Positions 1 to 5,406 of a stretch of 5,406 nt of DNA are shown here, in pieces (position 1 is the stretch's first letter; each line of letters opens with the position of its first letter). The translations under genes were made by a program, and so were the position numbers. This DNA is from Bacteroidaceae bacterium (GTDB lineage Bacteria > Bacteroidota > Bacteroidia > Bacteroidales > Bacteroidaceae). The notes beneath the pieces were generated by a model that was not told the origin of the DNA, searched no databases, and saw only the letters and a list, made by a program, of their open reading frames with translations. Location: NCBI GenBank assembly GCA_017383665.1, contig JAFNWA010000005.1, positions 1-5,406 on the forward strand. Direction: 5' to 3'.

Positions 1-39
1 AAAATGTAACAAGTGGCCGTTTAATGTAGGGGGGGGGTA

Positions 40-75
40 ATTTTGTCAGCAAAAAAGCCGTTTTGCTAACAAAAT
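40..75. repeat. Inverted repeat, possible bidirectional terminator
   Basis: Positions 40-54 are the reverse complement of 61-75 at 14 of 15 positions (arms ATTTTGTCAGCAAAA and TTTTGCTAACAAAAT; the one mismatch is C47 against A68). The loop is six bases, AAGCCG. The arms have A and T runs at both ends, so a transcript from either strand would form a hairpin containing a U-rich stretch. It lies about 100 bp past the stop codon of the minus-strand receptor gene. A terminator for that gene is the simplest reading, but there is no clean U-tract after the stem, so it could also be a different hairpin element. The repeat itself is certain; its function is inferred. Confidence 0.55.
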
Positions 76-79
76 GTCA

Positions 80-95
80 GCGCCTTTAAGGGCGC
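80..95. repeat. Small GC-rich hairpin downstream of the receptor gene
   Basis: GCGCC at 80-84 pairs with GGCGC at 91-95, with a further T-G wobble (85 and 90) closing a TTAA loop. It sits between the receptor stop codon and the larger inverted repeat. Read on the minus strand it is followed by TGACATTTTG, which is only a weak U-tract, so it may support termination of the receptor transcript but is not a textbook terminator. Apart from this, the larger repeat and the G runs, I see no feature in positions 1-172. Confidence 0.3.
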
Positions 96-172
96 GGCGA
101 AAGGTTCTTCGTTCCTACTGCTAAAATAGGGGGTAGATTGGGTGGCGGAAAATGGGAAATGGGCCTGTGGGA

Positions 173-2563
173 TTAGAACTCCATCAATATGCGTGCGTTG
201 ATGAGGCGGCCTGTGAGGTAGTTGGGCACAGCGTAGTTGTGATTGTTGATGTCCTTTACCCAGTAGTATGAGTTGACATTGTTGATGCCCAGTAGATTGA
301 ATGCGTCAATACCCAACCAGATGTTCTTGAAATATTGGCGCACTCCGGTGCGGTAGCGTCTGTCCTCATTGTCGAGCAGGCGGTAGGACATACCAATATC
401 TACACGGCGGTAGGCTGGTGCGTTGAATGTGTGTTTCTCGCGACCGGTGTGTGGTGGTCCAAAGGGTAATCCGTCGGCATAGGTGCACTGAAGGCTCATT
501 TTCCAACGGTCGGTACCGGGGAAATAGTCGGTAAAATAGAGCGATGCACAGAATGTGCTGTTTGTGGGGCGCTGAATCCAGTCGCCACCATTGATGCGCT
601 CCTTGGTGTCCATGACCGAGAGGGTGAGCCATGAGTCGGTGCCCGGCACGAATTCGCCGAACAGTTTAAGATCGAGTCCGGTTGCGTAGCCGTTAGCGCA
701 ATTTTCGCCGTAATAGACTATACGCACATTGTCTATGTTATAAGGTATAAGATTGTCCAGTTTCTTATAATAGGTCTCTGCTGTGAACTTGAATGGGCGA
801 TTATAGATGGTGAAGTGGTAGTCACAACCCAAAACAAAGTGTATGGAGCGTTGCGATTTTATGTTTTTGTTAAGTGTGACTGTTGTTATGCCACCTGTTG
901 TGGTGGTGTCGCGCATCTCTTTGTAGAATGGTGTCTGGTAATAGACTCCTGTTGCAAAGCGGAATGTTACATCATCGCTGAACTTGGGGACAAGTCCAAT
1001 GCTGGCGCGAGGAGAGAAGATGACTTCGTTATTCCAGTCCCACCATGAGAGGCGGGCTCCGGCATTTATTGAAATGAGTCCTATGCTGCTGTTGAATTTA
1101 TATGTGTCTTGAATGTATGCGCTTATGTGATTGCTTGTGTATTCGCTCTTGGAACTTAAGCTGTACACCGGGCGCAGTCCGTTGTTTACGACGGGTACAT
1201 TGTAGCCCAGAGAGTCGCGCAACTCCCATTCACGCTGCTTGTCGTTGAATGATTCGCGTTTCCACTCGACACCCCAACGCAAATCGTTGCTCTTTATGTA
1301 GTGTTTACCGGTGAATGATGCGGTCTGTACATTGGCTTTGAGGTAGTTGCGCGCGTGCTCCATGTACCGCCCGACACCCATTGTCTGGTCTGTGTTTATC
1401 TCGTTCAGCCAATATTCACCCATGATGTCGTATGTCTCCTCCTCGTCGGTGTTGAATGCCGATGCCTGCAAGGTGAACTGGTTGTATTCGTTGGGGGTGA
1501 AGTTCAGTGATGCTGCACCGAAGAATGTGCGGAACAGGTCGCTCTCCCATCCGCCGAAATAGACCTTGAACTCTTTGACATCCTCTAATGTTCCGAAACT
1601 TGTAGTGCGGTCACTGGGGGTGAAATTGTATTTGTTCTGGGATATGTTGCCTATGATGCTAAGGTTGAGCTTGTCCGTGATGCGCCAGTCAAGATATGCC
1701 TGGTAGTCAATGAAACTTGGCTTGTATTCTCCCTTGGTGTCGAATGTGCCAAAGAGGTAGCTGTTGCTCTTGTAGCGCACGGAGTTTGAGATGCTTATTT
1801 TGTTGTTGCCCCAGCCTATATATGCACTTGCTCCAAGCAGGCTTGCTGCTACAGAGCTCTCAAATTCGCGTGGTTTGCGGTATGTGACATCGAGAACCGA
1901 TGACATCTTGTCGCCATATTTAGCCTCAAAACCACCCGTTGAAAAGGATACTGCACTGACCATATCGGGGTTGAGGAAGCTGAGTCCTTCCTGTTGTCCT
2001 GCGCGTATGAGCAGCGGCCTGTAAACCTCTATGCCGTTGACATAGACGCTGTTCTCGTCAAAGTTTCCACCTCGTACATTGTATTGCGAACTGAGCTCGT
2101 TGTGTGAACTTACGCCTGCTTGTGATTTTATAAGGTCTTCAATTGCACTGCCGCTTGCCGATGGCTGAAGACGCAATTTGTCGGGCAACTCTATCTTTTG
2201 TGTACTGCCCATCTGCTTTTCGCGGTCAACTATTTCAACCTGTTGAAGGGAGATGTCGAGCGATGGCAATACAACATTTACTATTACTGTATCTGTGGGT
2301 GATTTGAATGTGCGTTTGCGTGTCTGGTAGCCTATCATGGAGAATATGAGGGTGAGGCTGTCACGGCTTTCACAGGTGAGGGTGTAGTAACCGTTTAAAT
2401 CGGCAACGGTACCTTTCGGCTCGCCTTGGATGCCGATACCTGCAACTTCTACCGGCTTGTGGTTCTCGTCGGTGATGCGTCCCTTGAAGGTTACCTTCTG
2501 GGCTGTCGCTCCGGTGCAAACCGCAAATATAAGTAGTAATGCAATGTATATCCTCAACTTCAT
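173..2563 (-). CDS. TonB-dependent outer-membrane receptor with N-terminal carboxypeptidase-like domain
   Basis: This is a complete 796-residue outer-membrane active transporter of unknown substrate. Residues 1-22 form a Sec signal peptide (basic MKLR, hydrophobic core, ending ATAQ). Residues about 25-105 are a CarboxypepD_reg-like beta-sandwich (VTFKGRITDENHKPV, then GTVADLNGYYTL and MIGYQ), typical of Bacteroidota receptors. A TonB-box-like stretch, LQQVEIVD, lies at 106-113. The plug domain covers about 125-230, with YNVRGGNFDENSVYVNGIEV at 161-180 and GGFEAKYGDKMSSVLDV at 210-226. The rest is an aromatic-rich beta-barrel that ends in RILMEF; a terminal Phe is the usual outer-membrane insertion signal. 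It is shorter than typical SusC proteins (about 1000 residues) and no SusD gene is in the window, so a glycan-utilisation role is not supported; siderophore, cobalamin, metal or peptide uptake are all possible. The ATG at 2563 is preceded by A-rich AAAAAGAAAGAAG, with no true Shine-Dalgarno. It lies 47 bp downstream of the acyltransferase-like gene and is probably co-transcribed with it. Confidence 0.93.
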   Translation of the reverse strand: MKLRIYIALLLIFAVCTGATAQKVTFKGRITDENHKPVEVAGIGIQGEPKGTVADLNGYYTLTCESRDSLTLIFSMIGYQTRKRTFKSPTDTVIVNVVLPSLDISLQQVEIVDREKQMGSTQKIELPDKLRLQPSASGSAIEDLIKSQAGVSSHNELSSQYNVRGGNFDENSVYVNGIEVYRPLLIRAGQQEGLSFLNPDMVSAVSFSTGGFEAKYGDKMSSVLDVTYRKPREFESSVAASLLGASAYIGWGNNKISISNSVRYKSNSYLFGTFDTKGEYKPSFIDYQAYLDWRITDKLNLSIIGNISQNKYNFTPSDRTTSFGTLEDVKEFKVYFGGWESDLFRTFFGAASLNFTPNEYNQFTLQASAFNTDEEETYDIMGEYWLNEINTDQTMGVGRYMEHARNYLKANVQTASFTGKHYIKSNDLRWGVEWKRESFNDKQREWELRDSLGYNVPVVNNGLRPVYSLSSKSEYTSNHISAYIQDTYKFNSSIGLISINAGARLSWWDWNNEVIFSPRASIGLVPKFSDDVTFRFATGVYYQTPFYKEMRDTTTTGGITTVTLNKNIKSQRSIHFVLGCDYHFTIYNRPFKFTAETYYKKLDNLIPYNIDNVRIVYYGENCANGYATGLDLKLFGEFVPGTDSWLTLSVMDTKERINGGDWIQRPTNSTFCASLYFTDYFPGTDRWKMSLQCTYADGLPFGPPHTGREKHTFNAPAYRRVDIGMSYRLLDNEDRRYRTGVRQYFKNIWLGIDAFNLLGINNVNSYYWVKDINNHNYAVPNYLTGRLINARILMEF

Positions 2564-2610
2564 CTTCTTTCTTTTTGCAAGGTATTCCTTCTATTAACGG
2601 GATTTTACTT

Positions 2611-3603
2611 TTAAATGTATATCTTGCGTAAAATTTTATTTATCCAGTTCCATTTGAAACGGTACCATCGCAATGTGCCCACCTGCTTGCCTCCATAATT
2701 GAGCAATGTGTTTATGAACTTGCGCTGTGTAAATGGTAGGGCTCTTGCTTCGAGAAACTCAAAATGTGCATATCCGTTGTGGTGCGCGTCGGTTATTGCT
2801 GCCCATATTGCCATTATGCCGGGATAGAGCAACGGATAACTCTTGCGTAAACCACAACTGAAAGCAAGGTTGGCACGGCCGTTTTCATAAAGGCAGAGTG
2901 AACTGCCTATTATCTTGCCTCTATGTTCAACGATAAAAAGTTTTGCTTCATCGGACAAATCTCCATTGGTGGTGTAGAGCATTGTGCGAAGTACATTCTC
3001 CTTGGGCAATTTGCGCTGTATCTTGCTGCGATAGTAGTTGCGCATGAGTTTAAGTCCTTCCTTTATTTCGTCGGGGGTGGTGGCGCGGTGATGGGTGACG
3101 CCACTCTTTTCGGCCTTGCGTATGTGTGCTTTGTAGGCACGGGTGAGTCTCTCATGTGGATCTTTGCTGTGCAGCGAGATGTAGAGGCGCTGATCACGCA
3201 GCGGTGTGAAATTACGCGCGCTCAGTGTGCTGTAGGCAAAGCGTGAGTCTTCAATGTTCAGCGCTTCAATGAATGTGTGGCGGAAATCAAGTATATCGAA
3301 TGTTTTTTCAAGGAATGCTGCAAAGATATTCTCGCGCTCGGCATTTGTGCAATTGCTGTGATATACTCCCTGTCCATTTATAGTGTACCAATAGTTGAGT
3401 ACAGGCGGTATTATGCGTATTGTCCTTCGTTTTATTACAAGGAGATGTCCCAGCTCGTTCTTCTGTTCATCGTACGCTACAAACATATAAGGCTTACATC
3501 CTTTACTGTGCTCTATGGTGCGGAACAATAACGCGGAATGGAGTGCCGACCCTGTGATGAGTGCCGGCAGTGTTTGACTTTTAGTGTATATCTCTATCTG
3601 CAC
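2611..3603 (-). CDS. FemAB/GNAT-type acyltransferase-like protein
   Basis: This 330-residue cytoplasmic protein has no signal peptide. It resembles the FemAB-like/BioF2-like branch of the GNAT superfamily, whose members move an acyl or aminoacyl group onto peptidoglycan precursors, lipids or other envelope molecules. Visible marks are HIRKAEKSGV at 160-169, like the IRKAxKxGV segment of FemAB-type proteins, and a C-terminal GNAT-like half at about 221-287 (KLFIVEHRGKIIGSSLCLYE, then AFSCGLRKSYPLLYPGIMAIW, then FEFLEA). There is no long coiled coil as in the classical FemX/FemA proteins that use aminoacyl-tRNA. The last 18 residues are aromatic and basic (WYRFKWNWINKILRKIYI) and could touch the membrane. 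The start is a GTG at 3603. No in-frame ATG exists before residue 40, and the frame stays open upstream without an ATG, so GTG is the best choice but is not proven. Its tsaD neighbour is divergent and the receptor gene follows in the same direction. The substrate is unknown. Confidence 0.75.
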   Translation of the reverse strand: MQIEIYTKSQTLPALITGSALHSALLFRTIEHSKGCKPYMFVAYDEQKNELGHLLVIKRRTIRIIPPVLNYWYTINGQGVYHSNCTNAERENIFAAFLEKTFDILDFRHTFIEALNIEDSRFAYSTLSARNFTPLRDQRLYISLHSKDPHERLTRAYKAHIRKAEKSGVTHHRATTPDEIKEGLKLMRNYYRSKIQRKLPKENVLRTMLYTTNGDLSDEAKLFIVEHRGKIIGSSLCLYENGRANLAFSCGLRKSYPLLYPGIMAIWAAITDAHHNGYAHFEFLEARALPFTQRKFINTLLNYGGKQVGTLRWYRFKWNWINKILRKIYI

Positions 3604-3626
3604 CGTGATTCTCTGTTTTTGCTTTG

Positions 3627-3634
3627 TAAAGGTA
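3627..3634 (-). promoter_or_regulatory. Possible -7 element for the acyltransferase-receptor operon
   Basis: On the minus strand this reads TACCTTTA, one base from the Bacteroidota -7 consensus TAnnTTTG. It lies about 23 bp before the GTG of the acyltransferase-like gene. I see no TTTG at the expected -33 distance, so this is a weak candidate. If it is real, the leader is very short. Confidence 0.27.
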
Positions 3635-3665
3635 ATGAAAAAATGGAAATAATTTGCTACCTTTG
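3634..3665 (+). promoter_or_regulatory. Bacteroidota-type promoter for tsaD
   Basis: TACCTTTG at 3658-3665 is a full match to the -7 consensus TAnnTTTG and is followed by CA, as in the rpmB promoter downstream. The -33 region is poor: AATG at 3634-3637 lies 20 bp upstream where TTTG would be expected. Transcription would begin near 3672, giving a leader of about 50 nt before the tsaD ATG. The rest of the 3604-3722 intergenic region shows no other clear signal. Confidence 0.55.
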
Positions 3666-3722
3666 CACTATTCTATTTTATATAACTGCTGATTTGGTCC
3701 ATAGAATGGGCGTGTTGTGGCA

Positions 3723-4751
3723 ATGGAAGAGAAAAATATATACATATTGGCTATTGAGTCGTCGTGCGACGATACTTCGGCGGCTGTGATGCGCGGCGAC
3801 ACTGTGTTGTCTAATGTTACAGCCAGTCAGGCTGTGCATGAGCAGTATGGGGGAGTGGTGCCTGAACTTGCATCGCGTGCGCATGAACAAAATATTGTTC
3901 CTGTAGTAGATGCGGCTCTTAAAAAGGCCGGCATAACAAAGGAACAGCTGAGTGCAATTGCCTTTACACGAGGTCCCGGGCTCATGGGATCTTTGCTCGT
4001 GGGCGTGTCGTTTGCCAAGGGATTGGCAGCGTCGTTGCGCATTCCAATGATTGAGGTGAACCATTTGCAGGGTCACATCTTGGCTCATTTTATAAAGGAG
4101 GAGGGTGTTGAGCATAGGGCTCCCGAATATCCATTCCTGTGTCTTATGGTTTCCGGTGGCAACTCACAGATAGTGAAGGTGAACAGTTACAAGGAGATGG
4201 AAATCATTGGCCAGACAATCGATGATGCGGCCGGTGAGGCAATGGACAAATGTGCCAAGGTTATGGGACTTGGCTATCCCGGAGGCCCAATCATTGACCG
4301 CTTGGCTCGCCTGGGAAATCCCGAGGCATACAGGTTCAGTAAACCGCATATTCCGGGGTTTGACTATAGCTTCAGTGGTTTGAAAACATCGTTCCTTTAT
4401 ACACTGCGCAAATTGGTTGCCGAGAATGAGAACTATGTCGAGGAACACAAGGAGGACTTGGCGGCTTCGTTTGAGGCTACAGTTGTCGCAGTGCTCATGG
4501 ATAAGCTCCACAAGGCATCGAAGGCGCTGGGTATCAAGCGTATTGCGCTGTCGGGAGGTGTGTCGGCAAATACTGCTCTTCGTCAGGCTTATGCCGATTA
4601 TGCAAAGCGTTACAAGTGGGATATTTATATTCCGAAATTCGGTTTTACAACCGATAATGCAGCTATGATAGGCATTGTGGGTTATTATAAATACCTTGAC
4701 AAGGAGTTCTGTGCAATGGATTTGCCGGCTTTCTCAAGAACTACTATATAA
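3723..4751 (+). CDS. tsaD: tRNA N6-adenosine threonylcarbamoyltransferase TsaD (Kae1/Qri7/YgjD family)
   Basis: TsaD transfers the threonylcarbamoyl group from threonylcarbamoyl-AMP (made by TsaC/TsaC2) to A37 of ANN-decoding tRNAs, working in the cytoplasm with TsaB and TsaE. The protein is full length (342 residues; the family is about 335-345). It starts with the ASKHA-fold signature LAIESSCDDTSAAV (9-22). The metal-binding HxxxH is intact (H114 and H118 in NHLQGH), as is the third ligand, D311 in TTDNAAMIG. The nucleotide-binding loops VSGGNSQ (143-149), DDAAGEAMDK (167-176) and SGGVSAN (277-283) are all present. I chose the ATG at 3723 (MEEKNIYIL) over an in-frame GTG two codons upstream at 3717; neither has a Shine-Dalgarno. 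tsaB, tsaC and tsaE are not in the window, which is normal. It reads away from the acyltransferase-like gene and appears to be its own transcription unit. Confidence 0.97.
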   Translation: MEEKNIYILAIESSCDDTSAAVMRGDTVLSNVTASQAVHEQYGGVVPELASRAHEQNIVPVVDAALKKAGITKEQLSAIAFTRGPGLMGSLLVGVSFAKGLAASLRIPMIEVNHLQGHILAHFIKEEGVEHRAPEYPFLCLMVSGGNSQIVKVNSYKEMEIIGQTIDDAAGEAMDKCAKVMGLGYPGGPIIDRLARLGNPEAYRFSKPHIPGFDYSFSGLKTSFLYTLRKLVAENENYVEEHKEDLAASFEATVVAVLMDKLHKASKALGIKRIALSGGVSANTALRQAYADYAKRYKWDIYIPKFGFTTDNAAMIGIVGYYKYLDKEFCAMDLPAFSRTTI

Positions 4752-4758
4752 TAATGTG

Positions 4759-4791
4759 TAGCAACGACAGTTGGGTTCTGCTATAGTTTTT
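4759..4791 (+). terminator. Weak candidate terminator after tsaD
   Basis: TAGCA at 4759-4763 can pair with TGCTA at 4779-4783, and TAG plus a run of five T (4787-4791) follows. The stem is only five base pairs around a 15-base loop, so this is a marginal intrinsic terminator. Its position, eight bases after the tsaD stop and ahead of the rpmB promoter, fits the role. Some read-through into rpmB is possible. Confidence 0.3.
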
Positions 4792-4820
4792 ATTAAAAAA
4801 GAAAAATAATTGTGTTTTTG

Positions 4821-4852
4821 TTTGCAAGGTTATGCAAAATCGTATATCTTTG
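4821..4852 (+). promoter_or_regulatory. Bacteroidota-type promoter of the rpmB-rpmG operon
   Basis: TTTG at 4821-4824 (-33) and TATCTTTG at 4845-4852 (-7, consensus TAnnTTTG) are 20 bp apart, a near-ideal match to the housekeeping sigma-factor promoter of this phylum. Transcription would start near 4859, leaving an A-rich leader of about 44 nt with no Shine-Dalgarno before rpmB. A second TTTG directly upstream (4817-4820) would give 24 bp spacing and fits less well. Confidence 0.77.
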
Positions 4853-4902
4853 CACTCTGTTTTGAGTAGGTATCAAAAGAATAAACAAAAAAATATATAG
4901 AG

Positions 4903-5163
4903 ATGTCTAAGATTTGTCAAATCACCGGTAAGAAAGCTATGGTGGGCAACAATGTTTCACACTCAAACAGAAAGACAAAGCGTCTTTTCAATGTGAACTT
5001 GTTCAAGAAGAAATTCTTCTATGTAGAGGAGAATTGTTGGATTCAGTTGCGCGTGAGTGCAGCGGGGTTGAAAACTATTAACCGAGTAGGTCTCGATGCA
5101 GCGTTGAAGGCTGCTGTTAAGAATGGCCACGTTGCTTGGGAGGAAATTAAAGTACTCGATTAA
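4903..5163 (+). CDS. rpmB: 50S ribosomal protein bL28
   Basis: bL28 is a small basic protein of the large ribosomal subunit. The 86-residue product is complete and near the usual Bacteroidales length, slightly longer than the 78 residues of Escherichia coli. It begins MSKICQITGKKAMVGNNVSH and continues with the typical basic RKTKRLFNVNLFKKKF stretch (23-38) and the late GLDAALKAAVKNG (63-75). Of the CxxC zinc ligands found in the zinc-binding form only C5 is present (T8 occupies the second place), so this is the zinc-independent type. The ATG at 4903 is preceded by A-rich sequence (AAAAATATATAGAG), as is common in the phylum. It is the first gene of the operon, with the rpmG start 18 bp after its stop. 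Confidence 0.97.
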   Translation: MSKICQITGKKAMVGNNVSHSNRKTKRLFNVNLFKKKFFYVEENCWIQLRVSAAGLKTINRVGLDAALKAAVKNGHVAWEEIKVLD

Positions 5164-5165
5164 TT

Positions 5166-5173
5166 AAAGGAGG
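5166..5173 (+). promoter_or_regulatory. Perfect Shine-Dalgarno before rpmG
   Basis: AAAGGAGG ends eight bases before the rpmG ATG and is fully complementary to the CCUCCUUU end of 16S rRNA. No other gene in this window has such a site; their leaders are A-rich or featureless. The match therefore stands out in a Bacteroidota genome and fixes the rpmG start at 5182. Confidence 0.85.
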
Positions 5174-5181
5174 AAAGTAGT

Positions 5182-5370
5182 ATGGCTAAGAAGGTAAAAG
5201 GAAATCGTGTTCAGGTGATTCTTGAGTGCACCGAGCAGAAGAACAGCGGCGTTCCAGGTATGTCTCGTTACATCACCACAAAGAACCGCAAGAACACAAC
5301 TGAGCGTTTGGAGTTGAAGAAATACAACCCATATTTGAAGAGAGTAACTGTTCACAAAGAAATTAAGTAA
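5182..5370 (+). CDS. rpmG: 50S ribosomal protein bL33
   Basis: bL33 is a small protein of the large subunit near the tRNA exit site. The 62-residue product is complete. Its core TTKNRKNTTERLELKKYNP (32-50) is diagnostic. The zinc ribbon is degenerate: only C16 of the four cysteines remains, with Q19, N49 and L52 in the other places, so it should not bind zinc in the standard way. The KNSGVPGMSR segment (20-29) makes the first turn longer than in the short zinc-binding form. The start is fixed by a perfect Shine-Dalgarno and by the MAKKVKGNRVQVILE opening. It lies 18 bp after rpmB and 6 bp before the next gene, so all three are probably one transcript. Confidence 0.97.
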   Translation: MAKKVKGNRVQVILECTEQKNSGVPGMSRYITTKNRKNTTERLELKKYNPYLKRVTVHKEIK

Positions 5371-5376
5371 TAAGAG

Positions 5377-5406
5377 ATGGCTAAGAAAGCAGTGGCAACC
5401 CTCCAG
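5377..5406 (+). CDS. DUF4295 family small protein, 5' end only (runs off the window)
   Basis: Only ten codons are visible: MAKKAVATLQ. That opening, the place six bases after the rpmG stop, and the same strand match the DUF4295 proteins (about 50 residues) that follow rpmG in Bacteroidota and are often followed by ftsY. The function is unknown; the basic start and the ribosomal operon suggest a ribosome-associated role, but that is inference. No Shine-Dalgarno precedes it (TAATAAGAG before ATG). With ten residues the family call leans mainly on context. Confidence 0.72.
   Translation, partial: MAKKAVATLQ

Noticed and set aside
1..172. CRISPR array, tRNA or insertion-sequence end in the left non-coding stretch
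   Set aside because: There are no regularly spaced repeats, no cloverleaf or TTCRANNC box, and no transposase fragment; only one inverted repeat and G runs are visible.
2516..2518. Cys16 of the receptor as a lipoprotein lipobox
   Set aside because: The residue before the Cys is Val (FAVC), whereas a lipobox needs Gly, Ala or Ser there, and the ATAQ end six residues later fits signal peptidase I better.
173..2563. SusC-type glycan-utilisation transporter
   Set aside because: The protein is about 200 residues shorter than usual SusC proteins, and no SusD, glycoside hydrolase or hybrid sensor gene is present.
2576..2584. TACCTTGCA on the minus strand as a separate promoter for the receptor gene
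   Set aside because: It lacks one T of TAnnTTTG and there is no TTTG at -33 distance; co-transcription with the upstream gene is simpler.
2923..3246. 107-codon plus-strand open frame opposite the FemAB-like gene
   Set aside because: The minus-strand frame there has clear GNAT/FemAB-like character across its length; the plus-strand product looks like a random hydrophobic and Cys-rich shadow.
3678..4115. 145-codon open frame on the minus strand opposite the start of tsaD
   Set aside because: It overlaps the highly conserved TsaD N-terminus, its product is rich in Cys, His and Arg with no recognisable domain, and it is explained as a reverse-frame shadow.
4164..4511. 115-codon open frame on the minus strand inside tsaD
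   Set aside because: It is fully inside the conserved TsaD coding region and shows no family signature; it is a shadow frame.

Overview
The window looks like ordinary chromosome from a member of the Bacteroidota, most likely the order Bacteroidales. Four things point there: a TonB-dependent receptor with an N-terminal carboxypeptidase-like domain; the tail-to-tail ribosomal set rpmB-rpmG-DUF4295, which I know from this phylum; -7 elements of the TAnnTTTG type (TACCTTTG before tsaD, TATCTTTG before rpmB); and the absence of Shine-Dalgarno sequences before most genes. I cannot name the genus.

Layout. Positions 1-172 are non-coding and hold a strong inverted repeat, a run of nine G and a small GC-rich hairpin, all downstream of the receptor gene. 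Two genes follow on the minus strand: a FemAB/GNAT-type acyltransferase-like protein (3603 to 2611) and, 47 bp downstream of it, a 796-residue TonB-dependent outer-membrane receptor (2563 to 173). They look like a two-gene operon. A 119-bp divergent intergenic region (3604-3722) separates them from tsaD on the plus strand (3723-4751), which encodes the catalytic subunit of the tRNA t6A37 synthesis complex. After a 151-bp gap with a clear Bacteroidota-type promoter, a compact ribosomal operon starts: rpmB (bL28), rpmG (bL33), and the first ten codons of a DUF4295 gene that runs off the right edge.

Functionally the right half is translation housekeeping (tRNA modification and 50S proteins). The left half is cell-envelope related: an outer-membrane transporter without a SusD partner in the window, and an acyltransferase of unknown substrate. 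I found no CRISPR array, insertion sequence, tRNA, prophage or defence module, and nothing I would call an undescribed system. The points most worth a second look are the perfect AAAGGAGG before rpmG in a phylum that largely ignores Shine-Dalgarno signals, the uncharacterised FemAB-like/receptor pair, the DUF4295 gene, and the inverted repeat next to the G9 tract.
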